DNA of 58,791 nt from Candidatus Thorarchaeota archaeon (GTDB taxonomy: Archaea; Asgardarchaeota; Thorarchaeia; Thorarchaeales; Thorarchaeaceae), in contig JAEOUG010000046.1 of NCBI GenBank assembly GCA_016839445.1, positions 1 through 58,791 on the forward strand, read 5' to 3'. Of this stretch, positions 34,433 through 43,253 are shown piece after piece; position 1 is the stretch's first letter; every line of letters begins with the position of its first letter. The notes beneath the pieces were generated by a model. That model did not search any database. It saw only the letters and a program-made list of their open reading frames with translations, and was not told where the DNA came from. The translations under genes and the position numbers were made by a program.

Positions 34433-34443
34433 GCACTATAAGA
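34433..34443 (-). promoter_or_regulatory. acs promoter TATA box
   Basis: The minus-strand sequence TTCTTATAGTG lies about 50 bases before the acs ATG, after the terminator of the OFA gene. It suggests acs is transcribed on its own as well as by read-through. Confidence 0.55.
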
Positions 34444-34498
34444 AGATTGTCCATTAGTCGTTGGATAGATTGCAGCCTGCAGACAGACCTGAAGATGC

Positions 34499-34537
34499 AA
34501 AAAGAGAGGGAGGAGCGGGGATTGTGTAGCCCCGCTC
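34499..34537 (-). terminator. intrinsic-type terminator after the OFA carrier gene
   Basis: On the minus strand a perfect 8-bp stem GAGCGGGG/CCCCGCTC with a 9-base loop (plus-strand 34513-34537) begins 10 bases after the MFS stop. It is followed by a pyrimidine tract ending in TTTTT (plus-strand 34499-34503). Confidence 0.75.
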
Positions 34538-34547
34538 ATTGAAGTTT

Positions 34548-35822
34548 CTATGCTCCGCGCTTGGTCCTGAGGATCAGGGTGAAGACAATTGCCACGATGG
34601 CCAAGACGCCTGTGATCAGGAAGGCCAACGAGTAACCTGCGATTGCTCCAAATGTGCCAGCTACTAGAGCGCCAAGGATTCCTGCGATACCGTAGGCAGT
34701 GAAGACGACACCGTAGTTCTTCCCTACATGCTCTGAACCGAAGTAGTCAGCAGTCGCTGATGGAAAGAGGGCGAAGTTGCCGCCGAAGCAGAAGCCGACC
34801 ACTGATGCGATAACTGTCACAATGATCCAAGATGTGCCAGTGGGTACGAAGGCGAAGGCAAACATCGCTATCGCTAGTACGAAGAACATCAGGATGAAGG
34901 TGGAATTCCTGCCAATTGAGTCGGAAACCCTTCCCCAGACAATCCTGCCTGCTGCGTTGAAGATAGACATGATTCCTGCTATCAATGCCCCCAGCTCCAG
35001 CGTCACGACCAAGGAGTCGAGCTCGCCTGCTGCAGACACCACGTTTCCGAGGGTCATGAGACCAGCTGTGGCTGCAAAGACGAACATGAGCCAGAGAACC
35101 CAGAAGTCGCTTGTCCTTACCATCTGCCCAGGCATCAGGCCTGTTCCCGCACCGTCAGCAGTTGAAGACGGCGGTGTGAAGCCTTGAGGTAGCCAGCCCG
35201 CAGGAGGATTGACGAGCATCTGAGAGCCAATGACCACAAAAACGAGGTAGATGACACCCAAGACTAGCAGAGGAAATCCAATGAATCCGCTGTAGACGCC
35301 CAGGAGGTACTGCTCTACGTAGTTGAAGATGAGGGCACCGCCGCCGAAACCGGCAACTGCCACTCCAGTCATCAGACCCTTCTTGTCTGGGAACCACTTC
35401 ACAAGAGCGGCAATAGGACATACATACGCAAAACCAATGCCAGCTCCGCCTATTATTCCGTAAGTGATTATCAGATAGACTGTTCCCGTCACTATGTTGG
35501 CGCTGAAGCCGAGCACATCGACAAGGCCAGAGAGAATCACTCCAATTCCTAGGAGTATTCCTCCGACAGTAGCCACCTTACGTGGTCCAACACGATCCTG
35601 CCAGCGTCCAGCGAATATCATGAACAGCGCAAAAGATGCAAGACCAGCAGCGAATGGTAGATTGGACCAGAGCTTGTCCCACTCATACATACCACCATCG
35701 GCAATGGTCTCGTACAGAGCTTTCTGGAATATGCTCCACGCATAGATGGAACCCAGACAAAGCTGCACAATGATTGCACCTAGAACTACTAGGTTACGAT
35801 TACCCAAATTCTCTTCAGACAT
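34548..35822 (-). CDS. OFA-family MFS carrier (oxalate/formate antiporter-like)
   Basis: This protein of about 424 residues has twelve helices. OFA-family marks include LGSIYAWSIF in TM1, the loop AGRWQDRVGPRKV, GIGFAYVCPIAALVKWFPDKKGLMTG in TM4-5 and the second-half RIVWGRVSDSIGR. OFA members carry small carboxylates (oxalate, formate, acetate, lactate). Next to acs it probably moves acetate or a related acid. The ATG at 35822 follows AGGTGAAC, with the GTG at 35834 inside that site. A TATA (GGCTTTTAG) lies near 35877-35886, and the gene is divergent from the CoA-transferase gene. Confidence 0.88.
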   Translation of the reverse strand: MSEENLGNRNLVVLGAIIVQLCLGSIYAWSIFQKALYETIADGGMYEWDKLWSNLPFAAGLASFALFMIFAGRWQDRVGPRKVATVGGILLGIGVILSGLVDVLGFSANIVTGTVYLIITYGIIGGAGIGFAYVCPIAALVKWFPDKKGLMTGVAVAGFGGGALIFNYVEQYLLGVYSGFIGFPLLVLGVIYLVFVVIGSQMLVNPPAGWLPQGFTPPSSTADGAGTGLMPGQMVRTSDFWVLWLMFVFAATAGLMTLGNVVSAAGELDSLVVTLELGALIAGIMSIFNAAGRIVWGRVSDSIGRNSTFILMFFVLAIAMFAFAFVPTGTSWIIVTVIASVVGFCFGGNFALFPSATADYFGSEHVGKNYGVVFTAYGIAGILGALVAGTFGAIAGYSLAFLITGVLAIVAIVFTLILRTKRGA

Positions 35823-35925
35823 GATAGAGTTCACCTATCAGATTGTCAGGTATTGACTCGCTGGCGGCAAGTTCCGCACTAAAAGCCTTCCGCCTAGCTT
35901 CCTCATAGTGTCCCTTGCAAACGCC

Positions 35926-35934
35926 TATTAATCA
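35926..35934 (+). promoter_or_regulatory. TATA box of the CoA-transferase/GNAT gene
   Basis: CTATTAATC lies about 40 bases upstream of the GTG start in the divergent region shared with the OFA carrier gene. Confidence 0.45.
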
Positions 35935-35972
35935 CGGTTATTCACGAAGGTCTACATCGCGAGGAATGTCAC

Positions 35973-37862
35973 GTGGCGGCCAATGCGAACTGGGCAGAGA
36001 AATACAAGAAGAAAGTACTGACTGCGGAGAAAGCAATCAGGAAGATTAAGCGCGGAGAGAGAATATTCCTTGGAACCGGTTGTGGTGTGCCGTATCATCT
36101 CGTGCAACAACTGGCAAAGAACGCATCACAGATGGCTGACAACGAGATAGTGCACCTCTTGACACTAGGTGACACACCTTCGGCCGACCCGGGGTTCCAG
36201 AGCCAGTTCCGACACAATACCTTCTTTGTGAGCGCCAACATCAGAAACACCGTTTCAGAGGGGCGTGCAGACTATACGCCAATTATGCTATCAGACATTC
36301 CAGCACTTTTCACGCAGAGAAGGATGCCTCTTGATGTGGCAATGATTCAGGTCAGCCCACCCGATAGGTATGGGTACAGCTCTCTTGGTATCTCAGTGGA
36401 CATAACCAAGTCAGCCGCCGAGAGCGCAGACGTGGTCATCGCGCAGGTGAATGATAGGATGCCTGTGACGCACGGTGACTCCTTCATTGACGTGAGAGAC
36501 ATAGACTATCTTGTGCCGTACAATGAACCACTTCGTGAGTTTGAAGGAGCAGAGATTGACGATACCATTGATCTCATTGGAAGCTATGTTGCGAGGCTTG
36601 TCGAGAACGAGTCAACCCTCGAGCTTGGGATAGGTGCCCTTCCTCAGTCAGTCTGTAACAACCTCATGGATAGCGGAGTCAGAGACCTTGGGATTCATAC
36701 GGAGATGTTCAGTGACAGTCTCCTGCCACTCATAGATGCGGAAGTTGTAACCAACAAGAAGAAGACACTCCATCCAGGAAAGGTGATTGCTAGTTTCGCC
36801 ATGGGCTCCAAGAAGCTGTACGATCAGATTGATGATAACCCACTGTTCTCTTTCAGACCAACTGAATATGTCAACGATCCGTTCGTGATAGGTCAGAATA
36901 GAAAGATGATTGCCATCAATTCTGCCCTGGAAATCGATCTTACAGGACAGGTCTGTGCAGACTCCATCGGTCACAGCTTCTACAGCGGCATCGGAGGACA
37001 GGTTGATTTCATACGAGGGGCAAGGAGGTCTCCGGGAGGCAAGGCCATAATCTGTCTACCCTCGACGGCCGCTGGAGGAAGCGTGTCGAGGATCGTGCCC
37101 CGACTTAGCGAGGGTGCAGGAGTGGTCACGACTCGCGGAGACGTTGACATTGTGATTACTGAGTACGGTCTTGCGAGCCTGGCTGGGAAGACAATCAGAG
37201 AGCGCGTGCTCTCACTGATAGCGATAGCTCATCCTGACTTCAGGAATAATCTTCTAGAAGCAGCGAAGAACATGCACTACGTCTTCGAGGACCAAGTGCC
37301 ATTCCTCGTACAGGGAACTTACTTTGCCTCTGAGTATGAGACGGTTGAAACCTTCAAGGGGCCCGATGGCCAAGTGGAGGTCAATTTCCGGCTCATTAGG
37401 CCTGACGATGCTGACAGGATCAAGGACCTGTTCTACGGATTGAGCGAGGAGAGCATCTACTTCAGGTTCCTCACGCCACTTCGCACACTGCAGAGACAGA
37501 CTCTGCAGGACTTCTACAATGTCGACCAGGCAAGAGACATCAGTGTCGTTGCCGTGATCCGTCCTGATGAGGAAGCTGAGTCCGAGGAAATCATTGGTGC
37601 CGGACGCTATCTTCTAAACAGAAGCACAAACGAGGCGGAATTCGCATTGCTGGTCCAAGACGAATATCAGAGCCGAGGAATAGGCACCTTCCTGCTCAAT
37701 CACCTGATGAGGATTGCCAAGAGCAAGGGCGTCGATGCCTTCATTGCATATGTCCATCCCCAGAACCAGCCAATGATTCGCTTCCTCCATAGGACGGGGA
37801 AGGTCATTGAGAGCAATCTCTCAATTAAGGACGAGGAATACATCTTCAAACTCAAACTCTAG
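35973..37862 (+). CDS. acetyl-CoA hydrolase/transferase fused to a GNAT acetyltransferase
   Basis: This 629-residue two-domain protein joins two activities. Residues about 1-450 form an ACH1/4-hydroxybutyrate CoA-transferase-type domain with GERIFLGTGCGVP, GIGALPQSVCNNL and the catalytic Glu in GIHTEMFSDSLLPL. Residues about 465-629 form a GNAT domain with FRLIRPDDADRI and the acetyl-CoA motif A DEYQSRGIGTFLL. The first half would move CoA between acetate and other acids; the second could acetylate a protein or small molecule. It lies divergent from the OFA carrier and beside acs. The GTG start follows a GAGG site. Confidence 0.9.
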   Translation: MAANANWAEKYKKKVLTAEKAIRKIKRGERIFLGTGCGVPYHLVQQLAKNASQMADNEIVHLLTLGDTPSADPGFQSQFRHNTFFVSANIRNTVSEGRADYTPIMLSDIPALFTQRRMPLDVAMIQVSPPDRYGYSSLGISVDITKSAAESADVVIAQVNDRMPVTHGDSFIDVRDIDYLVPYNEPLREFEGAEIDDTIDLIGSYVARLVENESTLELGIGALPQSVCNNLMDSGVRDLGIHTEMFSDSLLPLIDAEVVTNKKKTLHPGKVIASFAMGSKKLYDQIDDNPLFSFRPTEYVNDPFVIGQNRKMIAINSALEIDLTGQVCADSIGHSFYSGIGGQVDFIRGARRSPGGKAIICLPSTAAGGSVSRIVPRLSEGAGVVTTRGDVDIVITEYGLASLAGKTIRERVLSLIAIAHPDFRNNLLEAAKNMHYVFEDQVPFLVQGTYFASEYETVETFKGPDGQVEVNFRLIRPDDADRIKDLFYGLSEESIYFRFLTPLRTLQRQTLQDFYNVDQARDISVVAVIRPDEEAESEEIIGAGRYLLNRSTNEAEFALLVQDEYQSRGIGTFLLNHLMRIAKSKGVDAFIAYVHPQNQPMIRFLHRTGKVIESNLSIKDEEYIFKLKL

Positions 37863-39079
37863 TGGTGACTCAAATGGCACTTCTCCTCAGAACTGGAAAC
37901 CTCATTGTCGGGGACGGTAGGGCTCTCAAGGATGTGGAAGTACTCATTGAGGAGGACGTGATTGTCGACGTCGGGTCAGACCTTGACCGCCCCGCCGATT
38001 GTGAAGTCCTGGACTACTCAGATAGAGTAGTGATGCCCGGACTGGTGGATGCACACCTTCATGTCTGCTATGATGGAGTGACTCTGGATCCTGCGGCCGT
38101 TCGCGCACTTGATGACGAATTCATGGCCATCAGAGGAGCTCGTCTTGTGGAGGGGCTCTTGGACTTCGGAATAACGACGGTGGCTGATGCAGGAGCGAGG
38201 GGGAAGGTCTCATTCGCGGTGAAGCAGGCATTTGAGAAAGGCATCATCAAGGGACCGAGGGTGCTGGTGTCAGGACGAATGATCACAATCACCGGCGGCC
38301 GCGACCCGGGTTCTGGGTGCCTAGAGGCAGATGGAACTGATGCCGTGAGAAAGGCGGTACGAGAGGAGATAGCCAGAGGTGTGGACTTCATAAAACTGGC
38401 TGGCACTGGAGCCATCTCGTCTGCACACACTGAGAGCATGAGCGCCCAGTTCGATGAGGAGGAACTGAGGGTTGCCACCTATGAGGCGCACAAGGTCGGG
38501 AAGCCTACACACTCGCACGCATATGGAGATCTGGGCATCAAGAATACTGTTCTGGCAGGTGTCGATGTTCTAGTTCATGGCCATCCATTGAACAGAGAGA
38601 ACTTGGAACTGATGAAGCAGATGGGCACCATCTACATGCCAACTATCGTGACTTACTACGAGTCGGTGCTTCACCACGACGAGGGAGAACTTCCTGCGCA
38701 TATGATTCGCAAGGAGAAGGAGGTGTTCCCTCTGATCAAGAAGGGTGTTCAGGATGCAGTGAAGGGGGGCATTGAGATCGCTGTTGGGACTGACACAGGT
38801 CTGCCCTATACGCTCTATGGGAAGGCTCCTGCCGAAGAGATGTCTCTGCTTGCTGAGTACGGGGGGATGTCTGCGATGGAGGCGATTGTTGCGGGAACGA
38901 GGAACGCTGCCAAATCTCTGCGCGTAGACAGTAGGATTGGGACTGTAGAGCCTGGCAAGTCTGCAGACATTGTAGTTCTGGATTCAGGAATCGACCCGCT
39001 TGAAGACATCAAGGTACTTCAGCAGAAGGACTCATTCTCAATGGTGGTCCTGAAGGGGAAACCGGTTGTCGAGCGCTGA
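37862..39079 (+). CDS. amidohydrolase family metal enzyme
   Basis: This 405-residue composite-barrel hydrolase has the metal ligands of the imidazolonepropionase/prolidase-like amidohydrolase subgroup: DAHLHVCYD (HxH), the carbamylated Lys in FIKLAGTG, HSHAYG, HGHPL and the Asp in VGTDTGLP. The N-terminal beta sandwich (LLRTGNLIVGDGRALKD) and the C-terminal IGTVEPGKSADIVVLD are also typical. The substrate is unknown; cyclic amides or dipeptides are possible. Start is GTG 37862, overlapping the fusion gene's stop, or ATG 37874. It belongs to the same operon. Confidence 0.88.
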   Translation: MVTQMALLLRTGNLIVGDGRALKDVEVLIEEDVIVDVGSDLDRPADCEVLDYSDRVVMPGLVDAHLHVCYDGVTLDPAAVRALDDEFMAIRGARLVEGLLDFGITTVADAGARGKVSFAVKQAFEKGIIKGPRVLVSGRMITITGGRDPGSGCLEADGTDAVRKAVREEIARGVDFIKLAGTGAISSAHTESMSAQFDEEELRVATYEAHKVGKPTHSHAYGDLGIKNTVLAGVDVLVHGHPLNRENLELMKQMGTIYMPTIVTYYESVLHHDEGELPAHMIRKEKEVFPLIKKGVQDAVKGGIEIAVGTDTGLPYTLYGKAPAEEMSLLAEYGGMSAMEAIVAGTRNAAKSLRVDSRIGTVEPGKSADIVVLDSGIDPLEDIKVLQQKDSFSMVVLKGKPVVER

Positions 39080-39085
39080 AGCAGC

Positions 39086-39943
39086 CTACATGTAACTGTG
39101 ACGAATCTGTGCAGGCCGACCTCTCACATGGATTGTTTCTAGGAAAGTTGTGAAGGAGTCATTCGGAAACTCATAACCTTCATCCAAGATGGCCTGTTTG
39201 AGATGCCTGAAGAGGTCTCTCAGCTTCTCGAAGGTCGGTGCCTCGATGGCGTCACAGAACATGTCGTAGGTTTCTTCTGGCATGTTCATGTCCTTAACAT
39301 GACGGCTCCACCATTTCAGGGGAGGAGTCCAGGACTTCTTCAGAGTGAACCAGAGATTCGCAGCAGCTACAACTGCTCTGTACATGTTGAGCTTGGAGTC
39401 GATTGTGAATCCTCGACGCTGGTTCAGGTCGGCGTTACCGAGAGAACCCAGAAAGAGTACATACTTGTTCTTCAATCTGTCAAGATGGTCCTCTTCCGGA
39501 TAGGCCGCCAGCTTCTGACGCCACTCTTCGAGCTTCCCTGTAGGATCATAGATCACAACACCTTCTGCATATGGGGAGTGATCAATGTCCAATGGCGAGT
39601 CCATCTGCTGGCGGAACCACGAGTCTGCAACCGGAGAGAAGTCAATGACAAGCCGCCTTGGTTCCACAGACTCGTCAAACTCAAGCCATAGAGTGTCTTT
39701 GACTTCGAGCGAGTCATAGTACTCCTCAGTGACATAGATGAGGGCATCCCAATCAGTACCAGGAGCTCCGAAACCTGTTGCTCTGCTTCCCCAGAGCATG
39801 GCTCCCTGGCACCATGGCTCCTTGATGAGCTGGTCAAGCTTCTCCCGCGCGATGGGATCATCAATCTCCTCTATGCTCTTGACGATGGGCAGTTTCTCTT
39901 CGGTCAACGGTTGTTCCTCTCGCAGAGTGCAATCTGCCCCCAA
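39086..39943 (-). CDS. nucleotidyltransferase-fold protein (DUF4037-like)
   Basis: The product of 285 residues has a Pol-beta-type nucleotidyltransferase core: MLWGSRATGFGAPGTDWDALIYV, with the GS signature and the D-x-D pair about 10 residues later. A third acidic residue is likely in RRLVIDFSP. The C-terminal part is helical and Trp-rich (WTPPLKWWSRHV). Such proteins add nucleotides to antibiotics, proteins or RNA; the target here is unknown. Start is TTG 39943. It is convergent with the amidohydrolase. Confidence 0.75.
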   Translation of the reverse strand: MGADCTLREEQPLTEEKLPIVKSIEEIDDPIAREKLDQLIKEPWCQGAMLWGSRATGFGAPGTDWDALIYVTEEYYDSLEVKDTLWLEFDESVEPRRLVIDFSPVADSWFRQQMDSPLDIDHSPYAEGVVIYDPTGKLEEWRQKLAAYPEEDHLDRLKNKYVLFLGSLGNADLNQRRGFTIDSKLNMYRAVVAAANLWFTLKKSWTPPLKWWSRHVKDMNMPEETYDMFCDAIEAPTFEKLRDLFRHLKQAILDEGYEFPNDSFTTFLETIHVRGRPAQIRHSYM

Positions 39944-40017
39944 TTAAAGGCTGATTGTCTGCGCCAGCGCAATGGAAGTGTGAAGGAGAATATAACCTGC
40001 CGAGCACACAGAAGTCC

Positions 40018-40212
40018 ATGACAGCTCAAGCATACTTGCAGCTGCTCTCAGACTTCACCAAGGAACAGCTCGAGGCAGTCCTTGTGGTCCTGAATACGTT
40101 AGACGAAGATGAGTATCGGGACTACCATGAGACCTATGGGCTCTGCAATGCGCCCAACCACATTGAAGCCTTGAAGTCCCAGGTGAAGAGAGCGCTCAGC
40201 AGAGCAGAATAG
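40018..40212 (+). CDS. small acidic protein, unknown
   Basis: This 64-residue protein begins at ATG 40018 and is predicted to be helical (LLSDFTKEQLEAVLVVLNTLDEDEYRDYHETYG). It has a single Cys and an acidic-to-basic split. I do not recognise a family. The earlier frame start at 39955 is not supported. It sits just upstream of tRNA-Ile, whose TATA box lies after its stop. Confidence 0.5.
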   Translation: MTAQAYLQLLSDFTKEQLEAVLVVLNTLDEDEYRDYHETYGLCNAPNHIEALKSQVKRALSRAE

Positions 40213-40243
40213 GAGGCTCAAGTTCAGTCACACAGTCATAATG

Positions 40244-40250
40244 TTTTTAT
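40244..40250 (+). promoter_or_regulatory. TATA box of tRNA-Ile
   Basis: TTTTTAT within ATAATGTTTTTATCC lies 29 bases before the tRNA 5' end. Confidence 0.55.
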
Positions 40251-40278
40251 CCACACTGACCCAGCACCGAGAGTGCAT

Positions 40279-40356
40279 GGGCCCGTGGCATAGACTGGTT
40301 ATTGCGCCGCTCTGATAAGGCGGATGTCGCGCGTTCAAATCGCGTCGGGCCCACCA
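40279..40356 (+). tRNA. tRNA-Ile(GAU), no intron
   Basis: Acceptor GGGCCCG pairs with CGGGCCC, anticodon stem CCGCT with GGCGG, and T stem GCGCG with CGCGT. The loop CTGATAA gives anticodon GAU (isoleucine). The CCA is encoded. This is the only intron-free tRNA in the window. Confidence 0.95.
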
Positions 40357-40366
40357 CACTCATTCT

Positions 40367-40777
40367 TCATGCTCGAATTCGAGAGTCATACTCCTTGAGA
40401 CCAGCGGATTCGGGTCGATCATCTGCTCTGCGTACCCGATATCCAAGAATACTGAAGTACCAGCTCACCAAGGCTGGAACTACTAGGACAAGCCACAAGA
40501 ACGCAGACTGGGCAATAGTAGTGAAAGGGTCGTGTGGAATCAGGCCCCATATGACCCCAGGAATCAAGAGGATTCCCGTGAAAACGATTCCCAGGAAGAT
40601 CCAGCCGTAGAAACCCCAAGCTGCCATGCAGGCCACCGAGCAATGCGGACCAAGAACATGGATGTCGCCGTAGTTCATCTCTCGACCACACCAGCGGCAT
40701 GTCAGCCCAGGCCTACAGTACTCATTGCGTTTCGGATAGCCATCCCCAGTCAAGGTACCCACCACATTGTGCTTCAA
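40367..40777 (-). CDS. zinc-finger membrane protein, unknown
   Basis: This 136-residue protein has an N-terminal zinc-binding-like region (CRPGLTCRWCGREM, then HCSVACMAAWG) and two hydrophobic helices (about residues 54-76 and 88-108), followed by a charged tail. The Cys/His layout resembles small membrane-bound zinc ribbons that may act in protein quality control. The function is unknown. It is convergent with tRNA-Ile. Confidence 0.65.
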   Translation of the reverse strand: MKHNVVGTLTGDGYPKRNEYCRPGLTCRWCGREMNYGDIHVLGPHCSVACMAAWGFYGWIFLGIVFTGILLIPGVIWGLIPHDPFTTIAQSAFLWLVLVVPALVSWYFSILGYRVRRADDRPESAGLKEYDSRIRA

Positions 40778-40832
40778 CTTGCATGATTACATTAGGTCTC
40801 CTAGTGCCTGGTGGGTTATAGATTGGATGTTG

Positions 40833-41732
40833 TTATCTGATGACAGAGGATACGGTATCACGGATCTTCTCCATCGAGGCCTGTGCCTCTTCTATTGACA
40901 GCTCGAAGATGACAGGGCCGGCAAACTTGTCTTTCAGCAGCTCCTCGAGGAACTCACGGAGGGCGTTATCACCCATCACACCAGTGCCAAGGGCCACATG
41001 GTCATCGCGAGCCACTGCTCCGTCATATTCCACGTACGTTCCATCCTGAAGATGGACCTCAGCGATGCGCCTCTTGTGGGTGTTGTAGAATTCCATCATT
41101 GATTCATTGCCTGACATTCGTGTTATCAGGTGGGCTGTATCAAAGCAGATGCTGGTGCCGTATTCTTCTGCAATTTCACATGTGATGTCAAACGGGAATT
41201 CGATATTCTCAATGGCTAACTTCAGGGGATCCATCTCTGTTGCAGTGAGGATTTCCTCAACGCTCTGGGCCGAAAAAGCAGAGAGCATCATGCAGATCAG
41301 ACTACGTGTGTGAGTACCCATCGGACGCCTGCTGAAGTCTGCGGCCATATCACCCGTGGCATGAAGGACATAGAACTCCGGAGCAAGTGGGGCTGTGAGT
41401 TCAATCGCCTCGATATTGGACTTCACGCAAGCTTTTCGAACATTCTCGTCGAAAGCTGCAGGCTCCATTGACCAAAGGGGTAGATGAACCGTATACGAGT
41501 GACCAAGTTCCTCCTTGAGTGATGCTAGGCGATGAATAGTGTTCTCAGAGAGCGAGCCTGGGACCATAAACCTCACATCAGTCGTGAGCTCGGCAATGCC
41601 GAATCCTGCCTCCACGCCTTCTCGCACCATCTCGACAATGTCAAACCGCGAGAAGTCCGGTACTCCATCTACGACAATCCGGTTCACTACAGATTGCAGG
41701 TGCAGGGACGTCAGACCAAATCGTAGCGACAT
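40833..41732 (-). CDS. AP-endonuclease-2-like TIM barrel (sugar isomerase/CbiR-like)
   Basis: This 299-residue protein has the xylose-isomerase-like TIM barrel: MSLRFGLTSLHL, SYTVHLPLW, LAIENIEFPF, ICFDTAHLI and EVHLQDG, with Glu, Asp and His where the metal site would be. YTVHLPL and the N terminus recall cobamide-remodelling CbiR proteins. Ordinary sugar-phosphate isomerases fit as well, so the activity is open. It is a single gene with a 55-base gap on its downstream side. Confidence 0.75.
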   Translation of the reverse strand: MSLRFGLTSLHLQSVVNRIVVDGVPDFSRFDIVEMVREGVEAGFGIAELTTDVRFMVPGSLSENTIHRLASLKEELGHSYTVHLPLWSMEPAAFDENVRKACVKSNIEAIELTAPLAPEFYVLHATGDMAADFSRRPMGTHTRSLICMMLSAFSAQSVEEILTATEMDPLKLAIENIEFPFDITCEIAEEYGTSICFDTAHLITRMSGNESMMEFYNTHKRRIAEVHLQDGTYVEYDGAVARDDHVALGTGVMGDNALREFLEELLKDKFAGPVIFELSIEEAQASMEKIRDTVSSVIR

Positions 41733-41854
41733 CGTACTTACCCGTGGAGTCCAGAGTATCGACGCACGATAAGTAGTTTCACGTTGCCTCAGGAATTGTG
41801 AGCTATGCTAACAGATAAGAGCAGGACTTCAATGGACCGGCCAACCGATGGAGG

Positions 41855-42613
41855 ATGTTTGAACTCATACTCTGGTTGGTTGTTCTTTCTTTTGTGATGG
41901 AAACAATCGACTCCACACTTGGCGGGGGATTCGGCACAGTGCTCTCACCGTTGCTGTTGATTGTAGGCTATGAACCTGTGGCGGTGGTATCATCGATTCT
42001 GTTCAGTGAGATTCTCACAGGATTCTTGGTAGGAGTAATGCACGACAGAGCGAGTTCCCTGAACATCCTTAGAGTGAGAGAGTCGAAGCTCACCTTGGCA
42101 ATATTCTTGGTTTCAGGTCTTGCCGCAAGTCTGTTCGCCATGCTGTTTGTAGTAGCCTTGGACCCGTTCCTGGTGAAGCTCTACATCGGCATCCTGGTTG
42201 TAGTCATGGGTTTCTTGATGCTGTACAACCGCAACGCCGAGCGAGTGTTCTCTCTGAGGATAGTAGGTGCCTTGGGGGCTCTATGTGGCTTCAACAAGGC
42301 AATCTCAGGGGGAGGCTATGGACCCATTGCCACCAGCGGACAGATTGTAGGAGGCGCAGATCCAAAGGCCTCCGTGGCCATAACTTCTATCTCAGAGGCG
42401 GCCATCTGCGTGGTGTCTTTTGCCAGCTACTATCTCCTCTTCGGACTACCAAACATCGATTTGCTGGCCAGCATAGTCATTGGAGCTGTTATCGCCACAC
42501 CGGTTTCCGCGTTCATGGTCTCCAAGTCCAGCAAGCGCAACCTGACTCATCTGATAGCAGTTGGAGTAATCATCATCGGGATAGTTACACTCTGGCGCCT
42601 CTTGCTTGGCTGA
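41855..42613 (+). CDS. TauE/SafE-family membrane exporter
   Basis: This 252-residue protein has about eight helices and the two TauE/SafE repeats. The first has DSTLGGGFGTVLSPLLLI with GYEPVAVVSSILFSEI; the second has GFNKAISGGGYGPIATSGQ. Family members move sulfite, sulfonates or related organic anions. The direction and substrate are unknown here. A GGAGG sits immediately before the ATG. Confidence 0.9.
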   Translation: MFELILWLVVLSFVMETIDSTLGGGFGTVLSPLLLIVGYEPVAVVSSILFSEILTGFLVGVMHDRASSLNILRVRESKLTLAIFLVSGLAASLFAMLFVVALDPFLVKLYIGILVVVMGFLMLYNRNAERVFSLRIVGALGALCGFNKAISGGGYGPIATSGQIVGGADPKASVAITSISEAAICVVSFASYYLLFGLPNIDLLASIVIGAVIATPVSAFMVSKSSKRNLTHLIAVGVIIIGIVTLWRLLLG

Positions 42614-42626
42614 GAACTGGAATAGG

Positions 42627-43115
42627 CTATCTCCACGACTTCAGAGTCTGCAATTCGTGAGCCTCAATGGCTGGGTCCAGCTCGAGAATCTCAACCTTGA
42701 CCATTGTGTCACCTTGACTGATGCTCTTGACCACATCGAGCCCTTCGATGGTCTGTCCAAACACGGTGTGCTTCTTGTCGAGATGCCTACAGTTGTCACC
42801 GTTCAGAACAACGAAGAACTGGCTCCCACCTGTGTCTCGGCCTGCATGGGCCATGGAGAAAGCGCCATCCTTGTGCTTCTGCCTGTGCCCTCGGGTCTCA
42901 CAGGGAATCGCATAGCCGGGTCCGCCAGTCCCATCGCCTTTGGGATCACCGCCTTGAATCACGAAATCAGGAACGACTCTGTGGAACTTCAGGCCGTCAT
43001 AGTAGCCCTTCTGAGCAAGGGTTGTGAAGTTCTTCACTGTATTGATTGCATCATCGCTCCACAGTTCTGCGACGATGTCGCCCTTGTTCGTCTGAATCTT
43101 GATCTTTGTTGTCAT
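42627..43115 (-). CDS. cyclophilin-type peptidyl-prolyl isomerase
   Basis: This 162-residue protein is a single cyclophilin domain: [21 protein letters not shown] with the catalytic Arg, [17 protein letters not shown] and [10 protein letters not shown]. It would catalyse proline isomerisation in the cytoplasm. The start is ATG 43115, after GGTGAAGAGA; the GTG at 43124 is inside the ribosome-binding site. It ends close to the TauE/SafE gene, convergent. Confidence 0.95.
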   Translation of the reverse strand: MTTKIKIQTNKGDIVAELWSDDAINTVKNFTTLAQKGYYDGLKFHRVVPDFVIQGGDPKGDGTGGPGYAIPCETRGHRQKHKDGAFSMAHAGRDTGGSQFFVVLNGDNCRHLDKKHTVFGQTIEGLDVVKSISQGDTMVKVEILELDPAIEAHELQTLKSWR

Positions 43116-43253
43116 TCTCTTCACCTATTCATTGGGTGGTTTCGATGAGTCGGAGAGAAGCCGTAGGTTCTTAGAAGTTCCGATTACGCATTGGAGAGGC
43201 CCACTGACACGCGCCCATCGGCTTATTAGCGAAACCAGAGAGAAGCCCAATGA

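Noticed and set aside
34777..35187. Plus-strand frame opposite the OFA carrier gene
   Set aside because: Antisense shadow of a clear transporter gene.
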